Positions 5,959 to 13,495 of a stretch of DNA of 27,959 bases are shown here, one piece after another. Numbering within the stretch: position 1 is the first letter of the stretch; every line of letters starts with the position of its first letter. Both the position numbers and the translations under genes were made by a program. This DNA is from a virus. The DNA lies in the IMG/VR virus record IMGVR_UViG_3300018432_000039, positions 1 through 27,959 of that record; one strand, written 5' to 3'. A model generated the notes under the pieces. It ran no database searches and was not told where the DNA came from. It saw only the letters and a list, made by a program, of their open reading frames with translations.

Positions 5959-8900
5959 TCAAGCCGCACCGATGTCAGCGTAGGAGTCCCAGCGGGACTC
6001 GCGGACTTCGCGATTGACTTCACGTCGCGCACTGGCGCGGCGGAACTGCGGCACAAGCTGGCTGGGCGGGCTGGGCGCTTCGATCGAAGGCCGGATCGGC
6101 GCTTCCAGTTGCCCGCGCAGTGCCGTCCATTGATCAGCCGCTGGGCTTGTCGCACCAGCGCCAGCGCCAGCGCCGGCTGCCGGGCCTGCCCCGACCGGTC
6201 CAGCGCCAGCAGCGGGATCACTATTGCCGGCGGCAACCGGCGGCGGCGCGGGCGCAGGGCGTGCCGCTCCAGCAGCCAGCGGCCCAGTTGCACCGGGCGC
6301 GCCGCCGCGCCCGATCTGTGATTGCCGCCGCGCGATCGATTGTTCATAGGCGTTGCCGCCCTTGCCCCATGCGTCCGTCGTCTGGCCACCGCGGTTGATT
6401 GCGTTTGATGCTCCGGTCGCACCGCCGCTGTGCGCGTGCCCCAGCATTTGCAGCTTCCGTTCAGGCGACGCATCGCGATAGGCCTGACTCTTTTGCATCA
6501 TCGTGCGGTGGTTTCCGCGCGTGTAGGCGTCCAGAAATCGTTCCTGCTGTTGCGGATTGCCGCGGAAGGCTGCGCGATCCGGCACGCCTTCGCCAAGCGC
6601 GCGCGCCGCGTCTGTTTTTGCCGCGCCGCCCATCTGATACGCGCCATCGAAATTCCCGCCTGCCCCGCCCTTCGCGCTGTAATCCCCGCCGCGGCTTTCG
6701 ATATCCGCCAGCCCTTGGCGGTAGGCGTTCCATTGTTCCGGGCTGACTCCCAGTTCGTTCGCCGTCATGCCGCCGGCAGCGCCGGGCAGCTTAGCGCCGG
6801 GGGCGGCAGGTCCGCCATGCGGCTGCCCGGGCTTCGCTGCGCCCAGAAATGGATTCTTCGGTCCGCCATCGTCCGGCACCGATGCCTTCGGCGCACCCGG
6901 ATCGGCCTTGCCCGACGCGATAGCCTGATTGCGTTGCAGCGCCGCCTGCGCCTTCGCCGGATCATGAACTTCGAAGTGACCGCGATCCGGATTGCGCCAC
7001 GTCGCGCCCGACCGCAGGCCCCACTTGTCCGCCAGCGCGTTTTCCGCCTCCACCCCGCCCGGAAGCCCGCTGCTGACTTTGTTGCGGGCGCTCATATTGA
7101 TATCGATCGCCCGGCCTCCATCCTTGCCGTGATTGCTTTGGATGTTCGTGCCGGCGATGTTTCGATCATTGAACCCGCCGATCGAACTGATGTTGCCGCC
7201 CTGCGCCGTGTAATCGTTCAGGAAGCCGCGGAAGTTTTCCGCGTGCGCCGAACCGACGGTGACCTTTTTGCCCCCGGGGCCGATCAGTTGCGTCTGGTTG
7301 CCCATGGTTTTATTGACGCGCCATGCGCCTTCCCCGCCGCCTACGCCGCCCGCTGTAGCGCCTGCCGCTGCGCCGGCTCCACCCATAGGCCCGGGCGCTG
7401 CGCCTCCACCAGCGCCGCCCCTGCCCCCGCCTGCGATCGCGCCGCCGCCTGCTGGCGTACCACCACCACCACCACCACCGCCGCCGCCACCGCCACCGCC
7501 GCCACCTGCCGCTGTGCGCGCCGCTGCCGCGGCGGTGCCAACCCCGCGACGGAATACACCAGTGCCGCCTGAACCGGGCGCACGCCTTCCCCCGCCACCC
7601 GATGGCGCTGTTCCGCCGCTGGGCGCTGCGCCTCCACCCGACCCGTCACCGGTGCCGAACGGGAAGCCCGCGCCGCCGGTGCCCGGGTCCACCCCGCCGC
7701 CTCCACCGCCTCCGCTAAACGCCGCAGGCGATGCCCCGCCGCCCGGCGTGAACCGCGGCAGGCCGCCGAAGCGGCCGACCGGTCCGCGCGATCCGCTCCA
7801 CGTGCCGCCGCCGCCCGTGAAGTTCATCTTTTTCGGGCTGGTGTCCTCGACTTCCTTGGCGGCCTTGTTCAGTTCGTCGGCCAGCGCACGCGCGGCCTTC
7901 GCGGCATCTTCCTCTTGCTTCAACCGGCTGCGCATCGCCTCCAGTTGCCGCTGATCTGCGCCTTTCTGTTCGGCTTCGGTCAGCAGCCGGCGCTGTGTCT
8001 GGACGTTGAATTCACGACGCTTTGCCGTTTCATCAGCCAAGCCGCGGCCGTGGCCTTGCAGCTTCGTGGCGTCATCACTTAGCCGTTCCTGCAATGCCGG
8101 CCCCAGATCGCCCATCGCTTCATCGAAGGCGGCCTTCGCGCCTTTCTGGCGCAGCGTCTGGATATACTCCAGCGCCCGGCCGATCCGCTCCAGTCCCTTG
8201 CCGACCGACTCGATCAGGAACGTCGCGCCGGATAAGTTCGCGACCCGCACAAGCTGATCGGATAGCGTCGAAACCGAATTCGTTAGCCGTTGCCAGTTCG
8301 CCTGCGCATCCTTCCCGACCACACCGAACGCCTTGTCAACCTGACCGGCGGAATCGCGCACGTTGTTCAGTTGCTTGATCATTTCTTCGCGCTGCGAAAG
8401 CATGCTGCGAACGCCCTGCTGAACCTGCAAATCGCCGAAGATTTCATTGATGCGCGAAAGGTCGCCGCGAAGCGCGCTGTTCGTGATCCCTAGGAACGTC
8501 GCCAGCACATCTTGCCCGGCGTTGCGCGCAGCCTTTAGCTGTTCGCGCAGATCGGACACGCCCATATCCTTGAACTTTTTCACCACTTCGTCGCTGGTCA
8601 TCTTTTGCAGCACGTTTTGAAGCTGTGTCGCCGCTTCGCTGCTGCTGCCGGCCGTGTTGCGCATCGTCTGGAGTGTCGCGACCAGAACCTGCAAACCCTC
8701 CGCACCCTTGTAACCCTGCGCCGCGAAAGCGGACAAAAGGCTGGGCAGTTCCTTCGCCATGTCAGCGATTTCGAACATGCCTTCATCGGCCGACTTCGCG
8801 ATGATATCGAACGCGCCGGCCATATCCTTGACTTCGATCTTCAACTGCCGGTTCATCGCGCCGGCGGTTTTCGCCATATCCTCCACGCTCGCGCCCGTCG

Positions 8901-9357
8901 CCTGCGCAGCCTTCGCGACCTGCGGCATGAACGCCATCATTTCTTCCAGCGATCGACCGCCCTGCGATGCCAGCGATTTCAGCCCGGCCGTGACTTCCGC
9001 GATCGGCAGGCCCATCGTCTGCGCGATCGACTGGATTTCGTTGCGCACCTTTTTCATATCGCCGGCGCTTGCGTTGGCGACCACCTGAATCCGGGATAGC
9101 TCGCGATCGAACGCCGCCATGTTTTCCACGGCCCGCTTGACCGCCGTGCCGCCGGCCAGCACGCCGAAGGCCTGACTCATGTTGCGGCCCATCGTGGCCG
9201 CGCTCGCACTCGCGCGCTTTGTGTTTGCTTCGATCTGCGCGGTGGTGCGCGCCATTTCTTGCTGGAACTGGCGGGCGTTGCGGCTTGCGGACTGAAACGC
9301 GCGGGCGGTTTCATCCTTGCCGCGAAGAATGAGTCTTGCTTCGTGGTCGTTTGCCAT
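5959..9357 (-). CDS. T: Tail tape measure protein with M15-like and lysozyme-like domains
   Basis: A 1132-residue tape measure in the P2 gpT position, setting tail length and probably helping DNA entry. Residues about 1-420 match the phage minor tail/tape measure core (ARLILRGKDETARAFQSASR, then AAFDRELSRIQVVANAS, QTMGLPIAEVTAGLKSLASQ, PSLLSAFAAQGYKGAEGLQV). About 430-510 are helical and charged. About 512-677 are extremely Gly-rich, including 16 consecutive Gly (618-633). About 680-800 look like an M15-type peptidase: SNHGKDGGRAIDIN with His743 and Asp752, then Trp787 and GHFEV with His794 and Glu796; the His-Asp spacing is two residues longer than usual. About 865-1010 look lysozyme-like (GLADIESRGGDYSA with Glu887, FDGAYQMG). 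A Pro/Ala-rich tail follows. The two enzymatic domains are inferred from motifs. Confidence 0.92.
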   Translation of the reverse strand: MANDHEARLILRGKDETARAFQSASRNARQFQQEMARTTAQIEANTKRASASAATMGRNMSQAFGVLAGGTAVKRAVENMAAFDRELSRIQVVANASAGDMKKVRNEIQSIAQTMGLPIAEVTAGLKSLASQGGRSLEEMMAFMPQVAKAAQATGASVEDMAKTAGAMNRQLKIEVKDMAGAFDIIAKSADEGMFEIADMAKELPSLLSAFAAQGYKGAEGLQVLVATLQTMRNTAGSSSEAATQLQNVLQKMTSDEVVKKFKDMGVSDLREQLKAARNAGQDVLATFLGITNSALRGDLSRINEIFGDLQVQQGVRSMLSQREEMIKQLNNVRDSAGQVDKAFGVVGKDAQANWQRLTNSVSTLSDQLVRVANLSGATFLIESVGKGLERIGRALEYIQTLRQKGAKAAFDEAMGDLGPALQERLSDDATKLQGHGRGLADETAKRREFNVQTQRRLLTEAEQKGADQRQLEAMRSRLKQEEDAAKAARALADELNKAAKEVEDTSPKKMNFTGGGGTWSGSRGPVGRFGGLPRFTPGGGASPAAFSGGGGGGGVDPGTGGAGFPFGTGDGSGGGAAPSGGTAPSGGGGRRAPGSGGTGVFRRGVGTAAAAARTAAGGGGGGGGGGGGGGGGTPAGGGAIAGGGRGGAGGGAAPGPMGGAGAAAGATAGGVGGGEGAWRVNKTMGNQTQLIGPGGKKVTVGSAHAENFRGFLNDYTAQGGNISSIGGFNDRNIAGTNIQSNHGKDGGRAIDINMSARNKVSSGLPGGVEAENALADKWGLRSGATWRNPDRGHFEVHDPAKAQAALQRNQAIASGKADPGAPKASVPDDGGPKNPFLGAAKPGQPHGGPAAPGAKLPGAAGGMTANELGVSPEQWNAYRQGLADIESRGGDYSAKGGAGGNFDGAYQMGGAAKTDAARALGEGVPDRAAFRGNPQQQERFLDAYTRGNHRTMMQKSQAYRDASPERKLQMLGHAHSGGATGASNAINRGGQTTDAWGKGGNAYEQSIARRQSQIGRGGAPGATGPLAAGAARPAPAPPPVAAGNSDPAAGAGPVGAGPAAGAGAGAGATSPAADQWTALRGQLEAPIRPSIEAPSPPSQLVPQFRRASARREVNREVRESRWDSYADIGAA
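7459..7506 (-). repeat. GGN trinucleotide repeat encoding 16 glycines
   Basis: Sixteen successive GGT/GGC codons in the tape measure gene. The end of the run in transcription order is seven identical GGT codons (7459-7479), a true microsatellite; the rest alternate GGC and GGT. Slippage in threes would change linker length without breaking the frame. On the other strand it reads as poly-proline, which is a shadow. Confidence 0.85.
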
Positions 9358-9397
9358 AGGTCAATTCATACTTGCGCGCAGGCGACGCCGGCAAGCT

Positions 9398-9901
9398 TCA
9401 TTCTTCGGCGGTGATATCGAACCCGGTGCCTTCATCCGTTTCGTCGATCGTGCGCTGGCGCAGCGCCCACTGGTCCGCCAGCGACCGTTCCGGGACCGGG
9501 GGCGCGGTCTGGTCCGGCATGCCGATCGGCGGCGCATCTGGTTGCGGAAATTCATCCGCCCCATAGGCCTGCGGCGATTGCGGAATGTTGCCGTTCAGAA
9601 TGTCATCACGCATCTGCGCCGGCAGCACCGCAAGGAACGCCGCCATGACGCGATCAGCGTCGGGATAGGTCAGCAGTCGCAGCGCGGTTTCCGGCATTCC
9701 GGTCAGCGCCGCCATCAGTTGCAGGGTCGATCGGAATTCACCCTGATTCCAGCGCAGGGTGTGATCCAGCTTCACCGGACCGATTTCGATCAAATCGGTT
9801 TCCGGCTTTGCCGCATCGACCGGCGCGCCAGTGATGCGCGTCTTTTGATAGGAAAGCGGATTATATAGCTCGACGATCGCGGTTCCGCGTTTCGTAAACA
9901 T
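9398..9901 (-). CDS. Tail assembly chaperone (P2 gpE-like position)
   Basis: A 167-residue protein between tail tube and tape measure, the place of P2 gene E, whose product binds the tape measure and helps tube polymerisation. It is acidic, with beta-rich N-terminal sequence (GTAIVELYNPLSYQKTRITG) followed by LRWNQGEFRSTLQLMAALTG and ALRLLTYPDADRVMAAFLAV, the helical pattern seen in phage tail assembly E proteins, and a Pro-rich C-terminal part. In P2 a frameshift makes a longer E+E' product. Here the +1/-2 frame stays open to 9361, but it reads as Arg-rich sequence and no convincing slip site was found. The start overlaps the stop of a 26-codon frame in a TGATG. Confidence 0.8.
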   Translation of the reverse strand: MFTKRGTAIVELYNPLSYQKTRITGAPVDAAKPETDLIEIGPVKLDHTLRWNQGEFRSTLQLMAALTGMPETALRLLTYPDADRVMAAFLAVLPAQMRDDILNGNIPQSPQAYGADEFPQPDAPPIGMPDQTAPPVPERSLADQWALRQRTIDETDEGTGFDITAEE

Positions 9902-9981
9902 CAGCCCAGCCCCTTCAAAGTGATGACCGGGATCGCCCCGGTCATCTGTGCGGCGGCGTCAAGCGCCGCACGTTCGCGCAT
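9901..9981 (-). CDS. Possible 26-residue micro-gene between tube and chaperone
   Basis: ATG at 9981 opens a 26-codon frame beginning MRERAALDAAAQMTG and ending ITLKGLG. Its TGA shares a base with the chaperone ATG (TGATG), the same coupling used by true genes here. The start lies 13 bases after the tube stop and has no visible ribosome binding site. The sequence also forms the two hairpins at 9922-9971, so conservation of either the peptide or the RNA structure could explain it. The TGATG may be chance. Confidence 0.3.
   Translation of the reverse strand: MRERAALDAAAQMTGAIPVITLKGLG
9922..9971 (-). promoter_or_regulatory. Two tandem hairpins between tube and chaperone genes
   Basis: In transcript order the first has an 8-bp stem (GTGCGGCG with CGCCGCAC, loop of eight) and the second a perfect 10-bp stem (GATGACCGGG with CCCGGTCATC, loop of five). 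One base separates them. No T-run follows, so termination is unlikely. They sit just after the highly expressed tube gene and about 20 bases before the chaperone start, close to its AAGGGG site, so they could stabilise the upstream mRNA or limit chaperone synthesis. Confidence 0.5.
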
Positions 9982-9994
9982 TACAGCGCGGGTA

Positions 9995-10531
9995 TTAAGC
10001 CCCGATCGGAACCCGCAGGATGCGGTTCATATCGAAGTTCAAATCTTCGCCACCGATGCGCCGCGTGCTGGTGAAGAAATCCCAGTCATAAATCATTTCA
10101 TCCTTGAGGCTTAGTTGATACATCACGATGCCGCGGATGGAGTATTCGTGCGCCTGCAAGTCGCCCTTGCGGAAGTTCGTCGGGGCGACGCGGCCAAGCT
10201 GGCCTTGCATCACCGCCACGGCTTCGTGAAGCTCGTTCGTGCGCAGATCGCGGATCGCACCGTAAGCAGTGAACCGGCGCTTGACGTTCGTGCTGGTGCC
10301 CAGCAGCGTCATCACCCACGGCTGCCAACCAGCAAGGTTGAACGTCGCTTCCAGCCGCTCGATATGGTTCGAAACTTCGATCGCGATCGGTGCACCACCG
10401 GCCGCATGATCGGAATAGTTTTCTTCCAGATCGGGAAGCTTCAATTCCTGCAAATGCAGATGGTTCGAAAGCGTCGGATCGTGATCGCCGGCGAACAAGT
10501 TCGCGCTTTCCATTACATAAAGTGACGGCAT
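9995..10531 (-). CDS. FII: Major tail tube protein (P2 FII-like)
   Basis: A 178-residue protein, near the length of P2 FII (about 172). It opens MPSLYVMESANLFAGDHDPT, then LHLQELKLPDLEENYSDHAA with GGAPIAIEVSNHIERLEATF, the typical start of a contractile-tail tube subunit, followed by FTAYGAIRDLRTNELHEAVA and QLGRVAPTNFRKGDLQAHEY. It stacks in rings to form the rigid tube inside the sheath. It follows the sheath gene after a 149-base gap, the FI-FII order of P2. AAGAGGAAAGG upstream supplies the ribosome binding site. ATG at 10531 was chosen because the residues before the second Met match the family start. Confidence 0.92.
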   Translation of the reverse strand: MPSLYVMESANLFAGDHDPTLSNHLHLQELKLPDLEENYSDHAAGGAPIAIEVSNHIERLEATFNLAGWQPWVMTLLGTSTNVKRRFTAYGAIRDLRTNELHEAVAVMQGQLGRVAPTNFRKGDLQAHEYSIRGIVMYQLSLKDEMIYDWDFFTSTRRIGGEDLNFDMNRILRVPIGA

Positions 10532-10680
10532 TGCCTGTTCGCCTTTCCTCTTAAGTGTGGCCGACCCGGATCAGGGCGCGGGCTGAATGCGATAAACCCG
10601 GATCGGCCGGTGTCCCTTGCTTTTTGTCCCGCCCATGGAGGCTAAATTCCCGAACAGACGCCCAGCAAAGGAACCCCGGT

Positions 10681-12216
10681 TTAGACTGCCATATTCAACT
10701 GCGCTTCCAACTGCTTCACCATCGCATCGATCGCCGGCCGATACCTTGCGGACTCGGTGGTGATCTTGCGCAACACTGGCGCTTCCTCGGCCGCGAAGCT
10801 GACCGTCAAATGCCCCAGTCGGATTTCCTCGGCACTGTTCTGTGATCCGCGGAAGTGGACCTTGAATCCCAGAATGTGTTCGTCGGCCATCAGGTCGCGA
10901 AGGAAGAAGTGCATCGTGTTCAGGATGGCTTTGATCGTGTGACCGGTGATGTTGAATCGGCCCAGATACGATCGCAGCGTCCGGATCAGGCCAAGGTGGA
11001 TATAATCCCGGCCGCGCGTGACGTTGTAAAACATCCACAGCGGATCGTCGGTGGCCACGTCGGTGCCCACGAAAATGAACCCGCCAGAAGAAATCGCGAA
11101 GTCATTGCCGACTTCACCACGCACCAGAATTCCGATGTTCGCGGACAAAAGCGACTGACCTTCGTTCGCGCCGTCCACGATGCTGAACTTCATGTCGCGC
11201 GCCGGGCCAAGGATGCCTTGAATCGGCTGGTTCGCCCACGAATGGAAGGGCGCACCCTTTTCGTGATCCCGGCGCACGGCGACGCCAAGGATGCGCGGCG
11301 CAAGCGGCCGGATCAGAATGTTGCCGGTTGCCGGGTCCATGATCCGGCAGCCGCCGCTGATCGGGATGATGCGCTGCGAATTGATCGTTTCGCGCCAGTC
11401 CTTGTCGGCGACTTCGGATGATCCGGTCGACTCGACCACCGCATGCGCGACAAGCTGGTTCAGGATGCTGGTCAGCGAAGCGACGATCGGATTTGCACCG
11501 ACGCTGATGGTGGCCGTCGCGGTTGCGGTAACAGCACCGCCGCCGGCTGGAGGCGCTTCGATCGCGACCGTCGGGGCCGACGTGTACCATGCGCCATAGC
11601 TATCGATCACGATATCGTTCGTCGTGATTTCGCCATCGGTGTTCGCGACCGCGTGCGCCGTCGCCTGAACGATCGTCGCGTTTGTGCCGCCCCCGGTGAA
11701 GGTGACGGTATAGGTTTCATTCGGTTCATAGCCTTCGCCGATCGTGTTCACGGTCAGCGTGCCAAGGCTGTTTGCCATCTGCCCGGTATAACCCGGGGCG
11801 GCGATCAGGCGCGGCGTCACCGCCAGCTTGTCCGGCGCTTGCAGGAAGGCGGAAAGGCCGGTGCCCTGCAAACTATCGCCCATGATGTTCGCGATGGTCT
11901 GTTGCAGCTTCACGGCCGGGTCGGCGTTCGTCCCGGTCGCCGTGCGCACGATCACCATGCGCGCCGCCGACTGGAATTCGCCAAGCTGGTCATTGATGCC
12001 GCGGATCGCGTCGGGCAGGTATCCCAGCGCCCCCAGCTTTTTCAGCTTCGTGGTGTCGTTTGAATAGATCAGCACCGGCGTGTTCAGCGGATAAACCGCG
12101 GCGTCGGCTTCATCGGCCGGCCCGATCAGACCGATCGTGGACATATCCGCGCCGATGACGGGCCGCGGCTCGTGATCGATGCGGCGAATGACGATACCGA
12201 ATACCGGATCAGACAT
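10681..12216 (-). CDS. FI: Tail sheath protein (P2 FI-like) with inserted domain
   Basis: A 511-residue contractile sheath protein, longer than P2 FI (about 396). The N-terminus (HEPRPVIGADMSTIGLIGPA, with PLNTPVLIYS and LGYLPDAIRGI) and the middle (RILGVAVRRDHEKGAPFHSW, ANQPIQGILG) are sheath-specific; the C-terminal half (YLGRFNITGHTIKAILNTMH, FFLRDLMADEHILGFKVHF) is the conserved interlocking domain. Between APGYTGQ (141-147) and ANPIVASL (241-248) lies an extra segment of about 95 residues of Thr/Ala/Val/Gly-rich beta character (GEGYEPNETYTVTFTGGGT, then APTVAIEAPPAGGGA). Removing it restores a continuous sheath sequence. AAGGGA precedes the ATG. It contracts to drive the tube through the envelope. 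Confidence 0.95.
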   Translation of the reverse strand: MSDPVFGIVIRRIDHEPRPVIGADMSTIGLIGPADEADAAVYPLNTPVLIYSNDTTKLKKLGALGYLPDAIRGINDQLGEFQSAARMVIVRTATGTNADPAVKLQQTIANIMGDSLQGTGLSAFLQAPDKLAVTPRLIAAPGYTGQMANSLGTLTVNTIGEGYEPNETYTVTFTGGGTNATIVQATAHAVANTDGEITTNDIVIDSYGAWYTSAPTVAIEAPPAGGGAVTATATATISVGANPIVASLTSILNQLVAHAVVESTGSSEVADKDWRETINSQRIIPISGGCRIMDPATGNILIRPLAPRILGVAVRRDHEKGAPFHSWANQPIQGILGPARDMKFSIVDGANEGQSLLSANIGILVRGEVGNDFAISSGGFIFVGTDVATDDPLWMFYNVTRGRDYIHLGLIRTLRSYLGRFNITGHTIKAILNTMHFFLRDLMADEHILGFKVHFRGSQNSAEEIRLGHLTVSFAAEEAPVLRKITTESARYRPAIDAMVKQLEAQLNMAV

Positions 12217-12228
12217 GGTTCAGTCCCT

Positions 12229-12465
12229 TCAAATCAGTAGGTTCGGCGTGGTGATTTCCAGCCGACCTTTTTCCGCTGCTAAGCATCGAACCACGAACAC
12301 AACGGGCGGTTCCTGCCCTTCCGTTTCCGGCGATCCCACGAATCGGAATTCCCGCACATAGTCACCATCTTCGGTCACTTCCTGACTGATCGGCGTCATG
12401 GAAACGGCGCGAACATCGCTGATTTGCACCGATTGCACGTAGACGTTCAGTTCCGACCGCGGCAT
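12229..12465 (-). CDS. Small hypothetical protein before the sheath
   Basis: A 78-residue protein with no recognised family. It is mostly alternating hydrophobic and charged residues (LNVYVQSVQISDVRAVSM, YVREFRFVG, PPVVFVVRCL, GRLEITTPNLLI), suggesting a small beta fold. There is no membrane or signal segment. The frame has no better upstream start: it stays open to a TAA at about 12510 without ATG, GTG or TTG. It ends 12 bases before the sheath start, so it may be a late structural or assembly protein. It closes the fibre module. Confidence 0.65.
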   Translation of the reverse strand: MPRSELNVYVQSVQISDVRAVSMTPISQEVTEDGDYVREFRFVGSPETEGQEPPVVFVVRCLAAEKGRLEITTPNLLI

Positions 12466-12530
12466 TCGTGATCCAGACTCTAGTTTCGCGAACCATAGAA
12501 CGCGGTTTTAATTCGACACAAGGGCCGGCA

Positions 12531-13013
12531 TCACGTCATCGGCCACTGTGCGAAAAGTGAGTTTTTCTGATCTTCGGTCATGTGCCCAGACGCCACCCAC
12601 TGCGCCGCGCCCATTTGCGTAAACGGGTGATCGCGCTCCACCGTGCCTGATAGGTCGAACAGTTCCCAGAAAAACGCCAGCGCCGGGTCCTGCTTTGCCG
12701 CCATGAAGGCTTCCGGCGTCAAGCTCGCAACCGTCATCGCCAGTTCAACAAACTGGATTCTGGTCAGCGGGACCGGAACCGGATCGGTCGGTGGTGGCGG
12801 CGGGATTTCTTGCAGCGCCCAGTCAGTCCCGCTCCAGATCAGGTTATATTCCGTCGGGTCATAGATCGGCTTTGCCGGCGCTTCCTCCCAGCCCGTCGCT
12901 TCGCGCCCTTCCTGATTGTTCGGCAGATCGGTCCACAGCCGGCCAGTTGCGTCGTGGGCGCTGAACGGGATTTCCTGCGGTGCGCCGCCGTCTTTTCGAT
13001 AAAGCGCGGTCAT
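12531..13013 (-). CDS. Fibre-module protein of unknown function (assembly-protein-like layout)
   Basis: A 160-residue protein starting at ATG 13013, which overlaps the cupin stop as ATGA; an upstream in-frame ATG (13040) is less likely. The first part (MTALYRKDGGAPQEIPFSAH) and YNLIWSGTDWALQEIPPPPP give short strands and a Pro-rich linker. The second part is helical (TRIQFVELAMTVASLTPEAF, AFFWELFDLSG, MTEDQKNSLFAQWP). This two-part, linker-joined layout at the end of a fibre cluster recalls tail fibre assembly proteins, but I see no diagnostic motif. Followed by a 65-base gap with no clear signal. Confidence 0.7.
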   Translation of the reverse strand: MTALYRKDGGAPQEIPFSAHDATGRLWTDLPNNQEGREATGWEEAPAKPIYDPTEYNLIWSGTDWALQEIPPPPPTDPVPVPLTRIQFVELAMTVASLTPEAFMAAKQDPALAFFWELFDLSGTVERDHPFTQMGAAQWVASGHMTEDQKNSLFAQWPMT

Positions 13014-13495
13014 TGCTGACTCCCTTTGCAGCCGGAACATCCGGGACAGGTCTGCGTGGTGGCCGCTTGTAACATGCGCGCAACTTCATCGGCCGAAAAA
13101 GGCGCTTCGCCATACGGCGAAGATTCGTCGCAGTAAACGTCGGTCAGATTGCCGGCCACATCCCGCATCGCAAAAACACAAAAGTATTGCGTTCCATCCT
13201 CCAGCGCCGTCATGCGATGCCATTGATCCTTCGCGATGACGATCACGCTGCCCGCACGGAATTCCTTCGGCGCATGCCCGGCGGCTTCGCATCTGACCGC
13301 GCCGCGCGTGACCATCGTCACGTGGTCGTGATTGTGTCGGTGCCCGGCGTGCACATCGCCGATCTTCACCAGTTCATGCGATCGCCACCAGATGTTCCCG
13401 AAAAACCCGGTGGACCTGATGGAACTCATCCCGCCCCATTCGACGCGCGCAACCGCCGCGGCCTCCCGCTCGTCATGTGGTGCGATTGCGTGCAT
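13010..13495 (-). CDS. Cupin-fold protein with C-terminal Cys cluster
   Basis: A 161-residue protein. Start ATG 13495 shares a base with the stop of the Asp-box protein (TGATG); a GTG one codon upstream is the alternative. The centre has cupin motif 1, GDVHAGHRHNHDHVTMVTRG, with three or four His for a metal, and a motif 2-like AGSVIVIAKDQWHRMTAL with another His. A single-domain cupin of about this length could be an enzyme (isomerase, dioxygenase) or a ligand-binding protein. The C-terminus holds TCPGCSGCKG, a Cys-x2-Cys-x2-Cys cluster that may bind a second metal. A cupin between fibre genes is unexpected for a virion; sugar modification linked to host receptors is one idea, not shown by the sequence. 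Confidence 0.82.
   Translation of the reverse strand: MHAIAPHDEREAAAVARVEWGGMSSIRSTGFFGNIWWRSHELVKIGDVHAGHRHNHDHVTMVTRGAVRCEAAGHAPKEFRAGSVIVIAKDQWHRMTALEDGTQYFCVFAMRDVAGNLTDVYCDESSPYGEAPFSADEVARMLQAATTQTCPGCSGCKGSQQ

Noticed and set aside
5958-6473. Upstream extension of the GIY-YIG frame into the tape measure
   Set aside because: The added sequence is Arg/Ala-rich out-of-frame reading of the tape measure. The GIY-YIG motif begins at once after the ATG at 5957.
7259-7954. Plus-strand open frame rich in proline
   Set aside because: It is the complement of the glycine-rich part of the tape measure gene; it has no ribosome binding site and no family features.
9361-9564. E'-like frame in the +1/-2 register
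   Set aside because: The peptide is Arg-rich without the E' pattern, and no slip site was convincing; kept only as a question in the findings.
10532-10680. A 21-codon frame (10571-10636) and a 9-base direct repeat between tube and sheath genes
   Set aside because: The frame has no ribosome binding site and no stop/start coupling; the repeat (GATCCGGGT twice) does not form a hairpin. Only the ribosome binding site for the tube gene is supported in this gap.
10571-11038. Minus-strand frame overlapping the end of the sheath gene
   Set aside because: It lies in another frame under the conserved C-terminal sheath domain and shows no protein-like pattern.
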